Source: Bryobacterales bacterium
GTDB taxonomy: Bacteria > Acidobacteriota > Terriglobia > Bryobacterales > Bryobacteraceae
DNA: 5,562 nucleotides
Direction: 5' to 3'
Assembly (NCBI GenBank): GCA_009697495.1
Contig: SHUN01000251.1
Location: forward strand, 1-5,562
Position numbers and translations under genes: made by a program
Part shown: in pieces, positions 1 through 5,562 of the stretch
How the letters are laid out: every line of letters starts with the position of its first letter
Position numbering within the stretch: the first letter of the stretch is position 1
The notes under the pieces: model-generated
What the model was told of the DNA's origin: nothing
The model's input: only the letters and a program-made list of their open reading frames with translations
The model's database searches: none

Positions 1-1
1 T

Positions 2-1174
2 CGCTCCACGCTTCTTCCGGCATTGCTGGCGCGCCACGTAGGGACGGGCATGCCGATTCAAGCGCAAGTGCGCGACCGCTTCGATCCAGCCGTGACGATC
101 TTTGCCAGCGGATCGCAGACGCCGCCGGCGCCGGACTCGAAAGCGGAGGCATCGGTCGGTTTGCTGGACGTAAATCGATTCGAGCCGGGCCGGCGCGGCG
201 ACGGCCGGTTCCAGAAAGGCGGCGGCCGGTTCCAGAAAGGCGGCGGCCAACGAGGGGAATTCCCCCCGCCGCCGGTGGATTTTAATCGTGGACGCTGGCA
301 GTTGGATGTCCGCTACGCCGACGGCACGCTGGATTCCATCGTCGCGCGCATTCGCTGGCGCAATCTGGGAATTTCGGCGGCCATTTTGGCGCTGATGATG
401 CTGACCGCCGTGCTGCTGGTTCGCTTCTCCCGCCAGCAGCAGCAGTTGGCGGAGTTGCAGATGAATTTCGTCGCGGGCGTGTCGCATGAACTGCGCACGC
501 CGCTGACGGTGATCCGCACGGCGGCCTACAATTTGCGCGGGCGCGTGGCCGCCAATCCAGCGCAAGTGGAGCGCTACGGCACGCTAATACAGGACGAGAG
601 CGAGAAGCTGACGGCGCTGGTGGAACAGGTGCTGCGGTTCTCCAGCGCGCGCGCCGGACACGCCGTGGGGGAGCGGGCGCCGGTAGCTCTTGAAGGCGTG
701 ATCGATGACGCCCTGCATTCGCGCCGGTTAGGCGTAACGGGGGGACGCATCGTTGTAGAAAAGAATTTGGAAGCAGGCCTGCCGCTGGTGATGGCCGATG
801 AGTTGGCGTTGAAGCACGCGATTCAAAATCTGCTCGATAACGCGGTGAAATACGGCACGGAGAACAGCGACTGGATTGGCGTCTCGGCGCGCCGAGTTGA
901 CGACGCCGTCGAGGTGCGGATTGCCGACCGCGGCCCTGGAATTCCGCCCGAGGAGCAGGGCAATATTTTCAACGCATTTTTCCGAGGGCGCCGGGCGCAG
1001 CAGGATCAGATTCACGGAACGGGGCTGGGGCTGAACCTAGTGAAGAAAATTGTGGAGGCGCATGGCGGAAATATTCGCGTCGAGAGTAAGCCCGGCCGCG
1101 GCACGGAGTTCATACTAAGAATTCCGGCCGCGCCGGCGGAGCTACAGGATGAATTCGCGCATACTTCTGGTTGA
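2..1174 (+). CDS. Sensor histidine kinase of a two-component system, 5'-truncated by the window edge
   Basis: Membrane sensor kinase that autophosphorylates on His and passes the phosphate to the regulator encoded next. The frame is open from base 2 with no stop before the first possible start (TTG at 23), so the true start and first membrane helix probably lie outside the window. Counting from that TTG codon: residues 1-113 are the end of an extracytoplasmic sensor region with a Gly/Arg/Pro-rich low-complexity stretch (about 56-85); 114-135 is a membrane helix; a Gln-rich linker follows; the H-box is FVAGVSHELRTP with phosphoacceptor H155; the N-box is around 265-278 (QNLLDNAVKYG); the G1 box is DRGPGIP (302-308); the F-like box is IFNAFFRG; the G2 box is GTGLGL (332-337). 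All catalytic motifs are intact, so the enzyme looks functional. The sensed signal cannot be told from the sequence. Its 3' end overlaps the regulator gene by 26 bp, typical of co-translated pairs. Confidence 0.93.
   Translation, partial: RSTLLPALLARHVGTGMPIQAQVRDRFDPAVTIFASGSQTPPAPDSKAEASVGLLDVNRFEPGRRGDGRFQKGGGRFQKGGGQRGEFPPPPVDFNRGRWQLDVRYADGTLDSIVARIRWRNLGISAAILALMMLTAVLLVRFSRQQQQLAELQMNFVAGVSHELRTPLTVIRTAAYNLRGRVAANPAQVERYGTLIQDESEKLTALVEQVLRFSSARAGHAVGERAPVALEGVIDDALHSRRLGVTGGRIVVEKNLEAGLPLVMADELALKHAIQNLLDNAVKYGTENSDWIGVSARRVDDAVEVRIADRGPGIPPEEQGNIFNAFFRGRRAQQDQIHGTGLGLNLVKKIVEAHGGNIRVESKPGRGTEFILRIPAAPAELQDEFAHTSG
203..248 (+). repeat. 21-bp in-frame tandem duplication in the kinase sensor region
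   Basis: Two perfect adjacent copies of a 21-bp unit (203-223 and 224-244), followed by the first 4 bases of a third (245-248). Being a multiple of three, it keeps the frame and encodes a doubled heptad, RFQKGGG RFQKGGG. It lies in the low-complexity linker shortly before the second membrane helix, a place where length variation is likely to be tolerated. Confidence 0.9.
1138..1141 (+). promoter_or_regulatory. Shine-Dalgarno site of the response regulator
   Basis: GGAG lies 7 nt before the ATG at 1149, inside the 3' end of the kinase gene. It supports this start and hence the 26-bp overlap with the kinase. Confidence 0.65.
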
Positions 1175-1835
1175 GGACGAGCCGGGACTGGTGTTGACCG
1201 TCTCGGATCTGCTGATGAATGAGGGCTACGACGTCGACACCGCCATGGACGGCGAGGCGGGGCTGTTGAAGGCCACCAGCGAGCCGTATGATTTGATCAT
1301 CCTCGACGTGATGATGCCCAAGCGCAACGGCCTGGACGTCTGCCGCGACTTGCGCCAGCGCGGGTACGACACCGCGATCCTGATGCTGACGGCGAAGACG
1401 CAAGTCGTGGATCGCGTGGTCGGTTTGAAGCTGGGCGCTGATGATTATTTAACCAAGCCCTTCGACCCCTCAGAGCTGCTGGCGCGCGTGGAGGCGCTGC
1501 TGCGTCGCGTGAAGAAAGAGGGCCGCGCGCAGGTTCGCAGTTTTGCCTTCGGCGATGTCGTAGTGGATTTTGAAAGCGGGCAAGTGACCAAGGGCGGCGT
1601 GCCCGTGCCGCTGGCCTCCAAGGAAATGCAGCTTTTGCGGTATCTGGTGGACCGCCGGGGCAAAGTGGTGACGCGGGAAGAGCTGATGCAGAACGTCTGG
1701 GAGTATCAGAGCGACGTGAATTCGCGCACCATCGATGTGCATGTGGCGTGGCTGCGGCAGAAGCTGGAGGATAATCAACAGACTCCGGTGCATATGCATA
1801 CGATTCGGGGCAAAGGGTATCGCTTTGCGCCCTAA
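1149..1835 (+). CDS. OmpR/PhoB-family response regulator, DNA-binding
   Basis: Cytoplasmic transcription factor of 228 residues, the normal length for the family. The N-terminal receiver domain (about 3-117) has the acidic pair E9/D10, phosphoacceptor D53 (in IILDVMMPKRNG), the switch Thr T81 (MLTAK) and the conserved Lys K103 (LTKPF). The C-terminal winged helix-turn-helix (about 130-227) shows the typical segments: LASKEMQLLRYLV, GKVVTREEL, SRTIDVHVAWLRQKLE, and the terminal wing TIRGKGYRF. The ATG start overlaps the kinase stop by 26 bp and has a GGAG site 7 nt upstream, so kinase and regulator are one unit and are almost certainly cognate partners. Targets cannot be known from sequence, but repeated GTTAA boxes directly downstream are candidates. 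No terminator is visible after the gene. Confidence 0.96.
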   Translation: MNSRILLVEDEPGLVLTVSDLLMNEGYDVDTAMDGEAGLLKATSEPYDLIILDVMMPKRNGLDVCRDLRQRGYDTAILMLTAKTQVVDRVVGLKLGADDYLTKPFDPSELLARVEALLRRVKKEGRAQVRSFAFGDVVVDFESGQVTKGGVPVPLASKEMQLLRYLVDRRGKVVTREELMQNVWEYQSDVNSRTIDVHVAWLRQKLEDNQQTPVHMHTIRGKGYRFAP

Positions 1836-1873
1836 CGTTAAGCCAGTGGAAAACCTCTGTTAAGAACGTTAAA
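1833..1873 (+). promoter_or_regulatory. Repeated GTTAA boxes, candidate regulator-binding region
   Basis: The octamer AACGTTAA occurs at 1834-1841 and again at 1865-1872, and GTTAAG at 1837-1842 and 1859-1864. GTTAA therefore begins at 1837, 1859 and 1868; the first two are 22 bp apart and the outer two 31 bp, close to two and three helical turns. The first copy overlaps the stop codon of the response regulator and sits in the 8-bp palindrome TAACGTTA (1833-1840). Direct repeats on one helix face are typical for OmpR-family dimers, so this could be the operator for the phosphatase gene or for autoregulation. That is inference. Confidence 0.4.
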
Positions 1874-1875
1874 CT
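1847..1875 (+). promoter_or_regulatory. Weak candidate promoter for the phosphatase-sulfatase genes
   Basis: TGGAAA (1847-1852, 4/6 match to TTGACA) and TAAACT (1870-1875, 4/6 match to TATAAT) are separated by 17 bp in the 89-bp gap before the phosphatase. It overlaps the GTTAA boxes, as expected if a regulator acts here. Matches are poor, so transcription could equally run through from the kinase-regulator genes. Confidence 0.22.
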
Positions 1876-1924
1876 ATGCCTTCCGAGCATTACCAAATCG
1901 GCGGTTCCAGCGTAGTGTCAGAGT

Positions 1925-3316
1925 ATGAAGCACACAGGTCAACGCTGGTTTTCGGTTTGCATCGGGCTCGGGTTCGCGCTCGGACTGCTGTTGCTGGGCA
2001 ATTCCGCGGCGAATTACGTCTGGGTCTCGCAGCGCATCGTGGTCGATCAGGTTCGCAAGGATCTGTCGGCCCAGGCCGCGGCGGTGGACAAGGTGCTGCA
2101 GAGCGCCCGTCCCGCCAATCGCGCCGAGGCCGTGGAATTGCTGGAACAGGTACGCGCCTCGAGCGATGGCCGCATCGCCTGGATTCAACTGCGCGACGGC
2201 CGGGACACGACGCTGGCCGAGGTTGGGATGGATGTGGAGCCGACGTTCTCGGCCGACCTGATTCGCTCGCGGATGCGCGGGCGGCAGCCGATTTTTGAAA
2301 CACGCTCGACCGGCGCGGGACAAGTTCTGGTGGAGGCGTTTCCGCTACGCATGACTGCCGCCGCGGTCCGGCCCTCGGCAATCCGATTGGCTGCTTATGA
2401 GCCTGTTGCCCGGGCCACCTTCGGCGTCGTGGAGATCGCGGCGTACATGAATGGGGCGGGGAACTTGTGGCCGCTGCAGCGGAATCTATTGATCAACTCG
2501 TCGGCGGCGCTGGCATTACTGGGGTCGCTGGTGATGATGCGCATTCGCTTCAAGGCCTATGTCGCCGGGCAGTATCTGTCCCGGCAGATGGAACACGCCC
2601 GACAAGTGCAGCAGGATCTGCTGCCGTCGCCGCTGCAATCGAGCAACGGCTTTGAGATATCGGGCGCCTGCGCGCCGGCATCGGAGTTGAATGGCGATTT
2701 CTATGACGTTTTTCAAGTCCGCGACACGGGTACGGCGTTCGTCGTCGGCGATGTGGCGGGCAAGGGTGTGCCGGCGGCTATGCTGGCCGGCGTGATGCAG
2801 GGCGCGGTGCGTTCGAGCAACTGGGCGGGGTCGGGCCGTCGGCATGTGGAGGCCACGCGGCAGATCAATCAACTGCTCTGTGAGCGGGCTTCGTGCGAGC
2901 GGTACGCCAGCATGTTCTGGGGCCATTTCGCGCCGGAGTCGAATGCGTTTCGCTACGTGAACGCCGGCCATTTGCCGCCGATGCTGTTCTCCGCGGCGCA
3001 ACCCGGCGAAGTGCATAAACTGACCTCGGGCGGGCCGGTTCTGGGCCTGTTGGCTGGCGCGCGATATGAGCAGGGCGAGCGGGCTTTCGAAGCCGGTGAC
3101 CTGTTGGTGCTGTATTCCGATGGCATTCTGGAAGCCGCCAACGCGGCGGATGAGCAGTTCGGCGAAGAGCGTGTGCAGGCCGCTGTGCGGGCCAATTTTG
3201 CGCAGCCGGCCGAAGAGATCCGCAATCACATTCTGGCCGCTGTCCGGGAGTTCACGGGTGATGTGGAAGCCGCCGACGACCAGACGCTGCTGGTGATTCG
3301 CAAGTCCGCCGCATAG
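1925..3316 (+). CDS. Membrane-anchored SpoIIE/RsbU-type PP2C serine phosphatase
   Basis: Metal-dependent Ser/Thr phosphatase of 463 residues. Membrane helix 1 spans about 10-30 and helix 2 about 187-206, enclosing an extracytoplasmic sensor region of about 155 residues that I cannot assign to a named domain. A coiled linker follows (MEHARQVQQDLLP, 222-234), like the segment preceding RsbU-type catalytic domains. The SpoIIE domain (about 243-460) carries the metal-binding acidic residues in NGDFYD (D258), GDVAGKG (D276), YSDG (D399) and DDQTLL (D451/D452), plus the family motif NAGHLPP; it appears active. Known relatives dephosphorylate STAS anti-anti-sigma proteins to free a sigma factor; no such partner is in the window. 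An in-frame stop at 1913-1915 makes ATG 1925 the earliest start, and helix 1 begins right after it, yet there is no recognisable Shine-Dalgarno sequence. The stop is followed within about 20 bp by the sulfatase, so they may share a transcript. Confidence 0.93.
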   Translation: MKHTGQRWFSVCIGLGFALGLLLLGNSAANYVWVSQRIVVDQVRKDLSAQAAAVDKVLQSARPANRAEAVELLEQVRASSDGRIAWIQLRDGRDTTLAEVGMDVEPTFSADLIRSRMRGRQPIFETRSTGAGQVLVEAFPLRMTAAAVRPSAIRLAAYEPVARATFGVVEIAAYMNGAGNLWPLQRNLLINSSAALALLGSLVMMRIRFKAYVAGQYLSRQMEHARQVQQDLLPSPLQSSNGFEISGACAPASELNGDFYDVFQVRDTGTAFVVGDVAGKGVPAAMLAGVMQGAVRSSNWAGSGRRHVEATRQINQLLCERASCERYASMFWGHFAPESNAFRYVNAGHLPPMLFSAAQPGEVHKLTSGGPVLGLLAGARYEQGERAFEAGDLLVLYSDGILEAANAADEQFGEERVQAAVRANFAQPAEEIRNHILAAVREFTGDVEAADDQTLLVIRKSAA

Positions 3317-3326
3317 TGCGATACGC

Positions 3327-3350
3327 TGGCGGGAAGATGCTTTCCCGCCG
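3327..3350 (+). promoter_or_regulatory. Hairpin presenting the sulfatase ATG in its loop
   Basis: GGCGGGAA (3328-3335) pairs perfectly with TTCCCGCC (3342-3349), with a possible T-G closing pair at 3327/3350. The 6-nt loop GATGCT contains the ATG at 3337-3339, and the purine-rich bases before the start are buried in the stem. No T-run follows, so it does not look like a terminator. A role in coupling sulfatase translation to ribosomes finishing the phosphatase is possible but inferred. Confidence 0.5.
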
Positions 3351-4872
3351 CGCATACCTCTATGCAGCCGGTGCCGCCTTGGCCGCGCCGGTTCGCAAGC
3401 CGAATCTGATTGTGATTCTCGCCGACGATCTGGGCTTTTCCGATGTTGGCGCGTTTGGGGGCGAGACCGAAACGCCGCATTTGGACGGCCTCGCGAAGAA
3501 CGGTCTGCGCTTCACTCAGATGTATTCCTGCGCGCGCTGCATGCCTTCCCGAGGCGTCCTGATGACCGGCTACTACTCGCAACAGTCCGGTTTCGAGCAA
3601 TCGGGCAACGTCAAGCCGCCAAAGTGGATTCGCTACACGCCGCAGTATTTGAGCGAGGCGGGCTATCGCTGTTACCACTCCGGGAAGTGGCATGTGCCCA
3701 CGCCGCCCGTCGCGGGCGCGGGCTTTCATCAGTCGTATTTTCTTGGCGATCAGGACCGGTTTTTTTCACCGTTGCGCCATTCGTTGAACGACAAGCCTCT
3801 GCCCGCCGTGAAGCGCGAGGAGGGTTATTACGCAACCACCGCGATCGCCGAAAACGCCCTGAACTGGCTGCGAGGCCATCAAAAGGATCATGCCGCCGCG
3901 CCGTTCTTTCTCTATCTGGCGTTCACGTCGCCGCACTTCCCTCTGCACGCGTTGCAGCCCGATATTGAGCGCTTCCGCGGCAAGTACGACATGGGCTGGG
4001 ATCAATTGCGCCAGGCCCGATGGGAGCGCGCCACGCAGCGCGGCGTGGTGAAGTGCAAGCCTGCGGCGCTTGAGCCCGAAGTCTGGCCGCCGTGGAATAC
4101 GAAGGCAGAGGAGCTGGCCGCAAAAATCGGCCCGGGCGAGGCGGCGCGCGCAGTTCCGTGGAACACGCTGACGCCGGAGCAGAAGCAGTTTCAGTCACTG
4201 AAGATGGCAATCCACGCGGCGATGATTTATCGCATGGATGTGGAGATTGGGCGCGTATTGGATCAGCTAAAAGCGATGGGTTCGATGGAGGACACCTGCA
4301 TCGTATTTATCTCCGATAACGGCGCCAGCGCGGAACAGTTGATCCGCGCCGATGGCCACGTCACCGGCTCTGTGCCCGGCTCGGCGGACTCGCATCTGGG
4401 CCTTGGGCCGGGCTGGTCGAGCGCCGCGAACTCGCCGTTCCGGATGCACAAATCCTGGGTGCATGAAGGCGGCATTTCCTCGCCGTGCATCGTCCATTGG
4501 CCGCGCGGAATTACCGATAAAGGCAAACTGCGGCACACGCCCGCGCACTTCATCGACATTCTGCCGACGCTCGCCGATCTGGCCGGTGCCGCGAAGCCGC
4601 CGACGCTGGGCAAGAGCCTCGTTCCGGCGTTCGCCAAAGACCGCGCGATCGAGCGCGATTTTATCTTCTTCCATCACCTGGACAACCGCGCCATCCGCGT
4701 TGGCGACTGGAAGCTGGTCGCCAATGGAAAAGGGCCTTGGGAGCTGTATAACCTCAAGGCGGATCGCGGCGAGACGACGAATCTGGTGACACGCGAACCA
4801 GGCCGCGCCAAATTGATGGCCGAACACTGGGAACGGCTCAATAAAGAATTCGCTGCTCAGCGCGTTCAATAA
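3337..4872 (+). CDS. Exported type I (formylglycine) sulfatase, arylsulfatase family
   Basis: Hydrolyses sulfate esters, probably of a sulfated glycan or aryl sulfate, outside the cytoplasm. I chose ATG 3337 (511 residues): it gives a short Tat-like leader, MLSRRAYLYAAGAALAAP, with the RR pair at 4-5. A GTG at 3316 in the same frame, overlapping the phosphatase stop by one base, would add 7 residues and is a real alternative. In 511-residue numbering: metal-binding Asp pair D30/D31 (ILADDLG); sulfatase signature CMPSR at 68-72, where C68 would be converted to formylglycine and R72 stabilises it; K117/H119 in SGKWH; H200 in SPHFPL; D327/N328 in SDNG; K372 in MHKSW. The C-terminal part ends with the usual GDWKLV...ELYNL...ETTNL segment. 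All active-site elements are present and length is normal. No maturase is in the window. The true substrate cannot be told from sequence. Confidence 0.94.
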   Translation: MLSRRAYLYAAGAALAAPVRKPNLIVILADDLGFSDVGAFGGETETPHLDGLAKNGLRFTQMYSCARCMPSRGVLMTGYYSQQSGFEQSGNVKPPKWIRYTPQYLSEAGYRCYHSGKWHVPTPPVAGAGFHQSYFLGDQDRFFSPLRHSLNDKPLPAVKREEGYYATTAIAENALNWLRGHQKDHAAAPFFLYLAFTSPHFPLHALQPDIERFRGKYDMGWDQLRQARWERATQRGVVKCKPAALEPEVWPPWNTKAEELAAKIGPGEAARAVPWNTLTPEQKQFQSLKMAIHAAMIYRMDVEIGRVLDQLKAMGSMEDTCIVFISDNGASAEQLIRADGHVTGSVPGSADSHLGLGPGWSSAANSPFRMHKSWVHEGGISSPCIVHWPRGITDKGKLRHTPAHFIDILPTLADLAGAAKPPTLGKSLVPAFAKDRAIERDFIFFHHLDNRAIRVGDWKLVANGKGPWELYNLKADRGETTNLVTREPGRAKLMAEHWERLNKEFAAQRVQ

Positions 4873-4908
4873 AAATCGGCGGCGGGGATCGCTCCCCAGC
4901 CGCCGATT
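4871..4908 (-). terminator. Rho-independent terminator for the cytochrome gene, possibly bidirectional
   Basis: A perfect 10-bp stem (4874-4883 with 4899-4908) continues as a 5-bp GGGGA/TCCCC stem (4884-4888 with 4893-4897) after one bulged A at 4898, closing on the 4-nt loop TCGC. Read on the - strand it is followed by U-rich sequence (five T complementary to A4871-4875, then ATT), so it ends the cytochrome transcript. Reading on + there is no good T-run, but the stem may still stop sulfatase transcription. The tract overlaps the sulfatase TAA stop codon (4870-4872). Confidence 0.85.
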
Positions 4909-4926
4909 CGAATCGCAAACACCGAA

Positions 4927-5313
4927 CTACTTGATCTTGGATTCGGTATCGGAGATTTTTTCACGATGCGGATCGTGGCAGCCCTTGCAGCCCCCACCCA
5001 TCATCTTCATGCCAACCGTCACGGCTTCTTTGTCGTCGCCCGCTTTCGCGATGGCGGCGGCGCCGTCAATTACGCTCTTGCTCGCCTTGGTGGCGGCTTC
5101 GGAATGACGGGCATCCCAAAACGCGGCGACGGCTTTCATGGTCTCGCCCATGTCGGTCGCGTTCTTGGTTACGTCAGCACCCTTGCGGATGGCGCCCATC
5201 TGCGCGCCGAGCGCTTTCATCCACTTCACATGCTCGGGCGAGGGGTCTTCCGCCGCCGGGCAAATCGCCGCTGCCAGAAACAGGCAGGCGAAGGTCACTT
5301 TCAATGTTTTCAC
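4927..5313 (-). CDS. Secreted class II cytochrome c (cytochrome c'/c-556-like)
   Basis: Small exported haem protein of 128 residues, the usual size for this family. A signal peptide covers about 1-21 (hydrophobic core TFACLFLAAAI, likely cleavage after PAA); the Cys at 18 is not in a good lipobox. The mature part is Ala/Lys-rich and predicted helical, as in the four-helix-bundle fold, with the single haem-binding site CKGCH near the C-terminus (109-113), the hallmark of class II cytochromes. Met residues in the first helix (WMKALGAQMGAI, M32 and M39) could be the sixth haem ligand, as in c-556 types; which one is inference. The role may be periplasmic electron transfer or gas binding. The start is GTG (5313-5311), supported by AGGAG 6 nt upstream. 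The gene appears to have its own promoter and terminator and converges on the sulfatase. Confidence 0.88.
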   Translation of the reverse strand: MKTLKVTFACLFLAAAICPAAEDPSPEHVKWMKALGAQMGAIRKGADVTKNATDMGETMKAVAAFWDARHSEAATKASKSVIDGAAAIAKAGDDKEAVTVGMKMMGGGCKGCHDPHREKISDTESKIK

Positions 5314-5319
5314 TATGCT

Positions 5320-5324
5320 CTCCT
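5320..5324 (-). promoter_or_regulatory. Shine-Dalgarno site of the cytochrome gene
   Basis: AGGAG on the - strand with a 6-nt spacer to the GTG codon at 5313. It decides the start in favour of GTG; the preceding codon is ATA. Confidence 0.8.
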
Positions 5325-5365
5325 GAGGATTGAGATCGCTTCGCCGGAATTTCCAGCGTTCGTCT

Positions 5366-5394
5366 ATTATACGGCGATTCCCTCCGCCCTTCCG
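5366..5394 (-). promoter_or_regulatory. Promoter with consensus -10 box for the cytochrome gene
   Basis: A perfect TATAAT lies at 5371-5366 on the - strand, 52 nt before the GTG start. The hexamer at 17-bp spacing (5394-5389, CGGAAG) is a poor -35 match, so an activator or an alternative sigma factor may help. The -35 region abuts the stop codon of the upstream permease. No terminator is seen between permease and cytochrome, so read-through is also possible. Confidence 0.5.
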
Positions 5395-5562
5395 TTACGC
5401 CAATGTCGCGGCTCTTTTGCGGCTATACAAGAAATACACCGCCAGTCCCAGGATCAGCCAAACGAAGAATCGGATCCAGGTCTCCAACGGCAAGCCCAGC
5501 ATCAGAATGAAGCACATCACAATGCTCAAGATAGGCAGGAATGGCACCCACGGTACGCGATA
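5395..5562 (-). CDS. APC-family amino acid permease, C-terminal fragment cut by the window edge
   Basis: Only the last 55 residues and the TAA stop (5397-5395) are in the window; the rest lies beyond base 5562. The piece begins YRVPWVPFLPILSIV and holds two membrane helices (about 7-24 and 29-47) separated by LGLPLETWIRF, then a short basic tail (SRKRAATLA). The VPWVPFLPI...LMLGLPLETW pattern is characteristic of the end of basic amino acid/cationic amino acid transporters of the APC superfamily (YfnA/CAT-like), inner-membrane transporters of 12-14 helices. Substrate cannot be told from this part. It lies upstream of and on the same strand as the cytochrome gene, 81 bp away; a functional link is not evident. 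Confidence 0.78.
   Translation of the reverse strand, partial: YRVPWVPFLPILSIVMCFILMLGLPLETWIRFFVWLILGLAVYFLYSRKRAATLA

Noticed and set aside
1876..2298. 140-codon open frame on + starting in the gap before the phosphatase
   Set aside because: It mostly overlaps the phosphatase in another frame, has no Shine-Dalgarno site and gives a Gly/Arg-rich product without domains. Kept only as a possible competitor for initiation.
2516..3355. 279-codon open frame on the - strand opposite the phosphatase gene
   Set aside because: It lies almost entirely opposite a clearly real gene with intact motifs; the translation is Arg/His/Gln-rich with no recognisable domain, as expected for an antisense shadow in GC-rich DNA.
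3760..3766. Run of seven T in the sulfatase gene
   Set aside because: It could be a slippage site, but the frame is intact on both sides and it simply encodes Phe-Phe; no out-of-frame product of interest follows.
4267..4869. 200-codon open frame on the - strand opposite the sulfatase
   Set aside because: It is opposite a conserved sulfatase C-terminal region and would need transcription through the terminator; no domain is seen in the product.
4905..4914. 10-bp palindrome GATTCGAATC just after the terminator stem
   Set aside because: It overlaps the terminator arm and lies between two convergent stop codons, where an operator would have no promoter to act on.
5298..5316. Lipoprotein reading of the cytochrome leader because of Cys18
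   Set aside because: The residues before the Cys (AAI-C) do not fit a lipobox, while PAA before Glu-Asp fits ordinary signal peptidase cleavage.
5342..5357. Near-palindrome around GGAATTTCC in the cytochrome leader
   Set aside because: The arms are short and the hairpin would have almost no loop; it is not distinguishable from chance.

Overview
The window is GC-rich and densely coding, with short intergenic gaps. Gene content points to a Gram-negative soil- or water-type bacterium, most likely an acidobacterium of the Solibacter/Bryobacter type. This is inferred from the style of the genes (Tat-type sulfatase, SpoIIE phosphatase beside a two-component system, exported cytochrome c', APC permease). 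There is no rRNA or other marker in the window to prove the taxonomy.

Layout. On the + strand lie four genes: the 3' part of a membrane histidine kinase (2-1174, truncated by the window edge), an OmpR-type response regulator overlapping it by 26 bp (1149-1835), an 89-bp gap with repeated GTTAA boxes, a membrane-anchored SpoIIE/PP2C phosphatase (1925-3316), and a type I sulfatase with a twin-arginine-like leader (3337-4872). On the - strand, converging on the sulfatase, lie a small secreted class II cytochrome c (5313-4927) and, at the right edge, the last 55 codons of an APC-family amino acid permease (5562-5395). A strong hairpin with a U-tract on the - strand separates the two convergent transcription units.

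How the genes may work together. The kinase and regulator form a standard phosphorelay pair. The phosphatase is a second signalling device with its own extracytoplasmic sensor region, of the kind that usually dephosphorylates an anti-anti-sigma factor, but no such partner is encoded here. Phosphatase and sulfatase are separated by about 20 bp and may be co-transcribed. The sulfatase start codon lies in the loop of a perfect GC-rich hairpin, which could tie its translation to that of the phosphatase. The cytochrome gene has its own consensus -10 box and Shine-Dalgarno sequence.

No mobile element, CRISPR array, RNA gene or clearly new system was seen. The points most worth a second look are the start-codon hairpin of the sulfatase, the phased GTTAA boxes before the phosphatase, and the 21-bp tandem duplication in the kinase sensor region.
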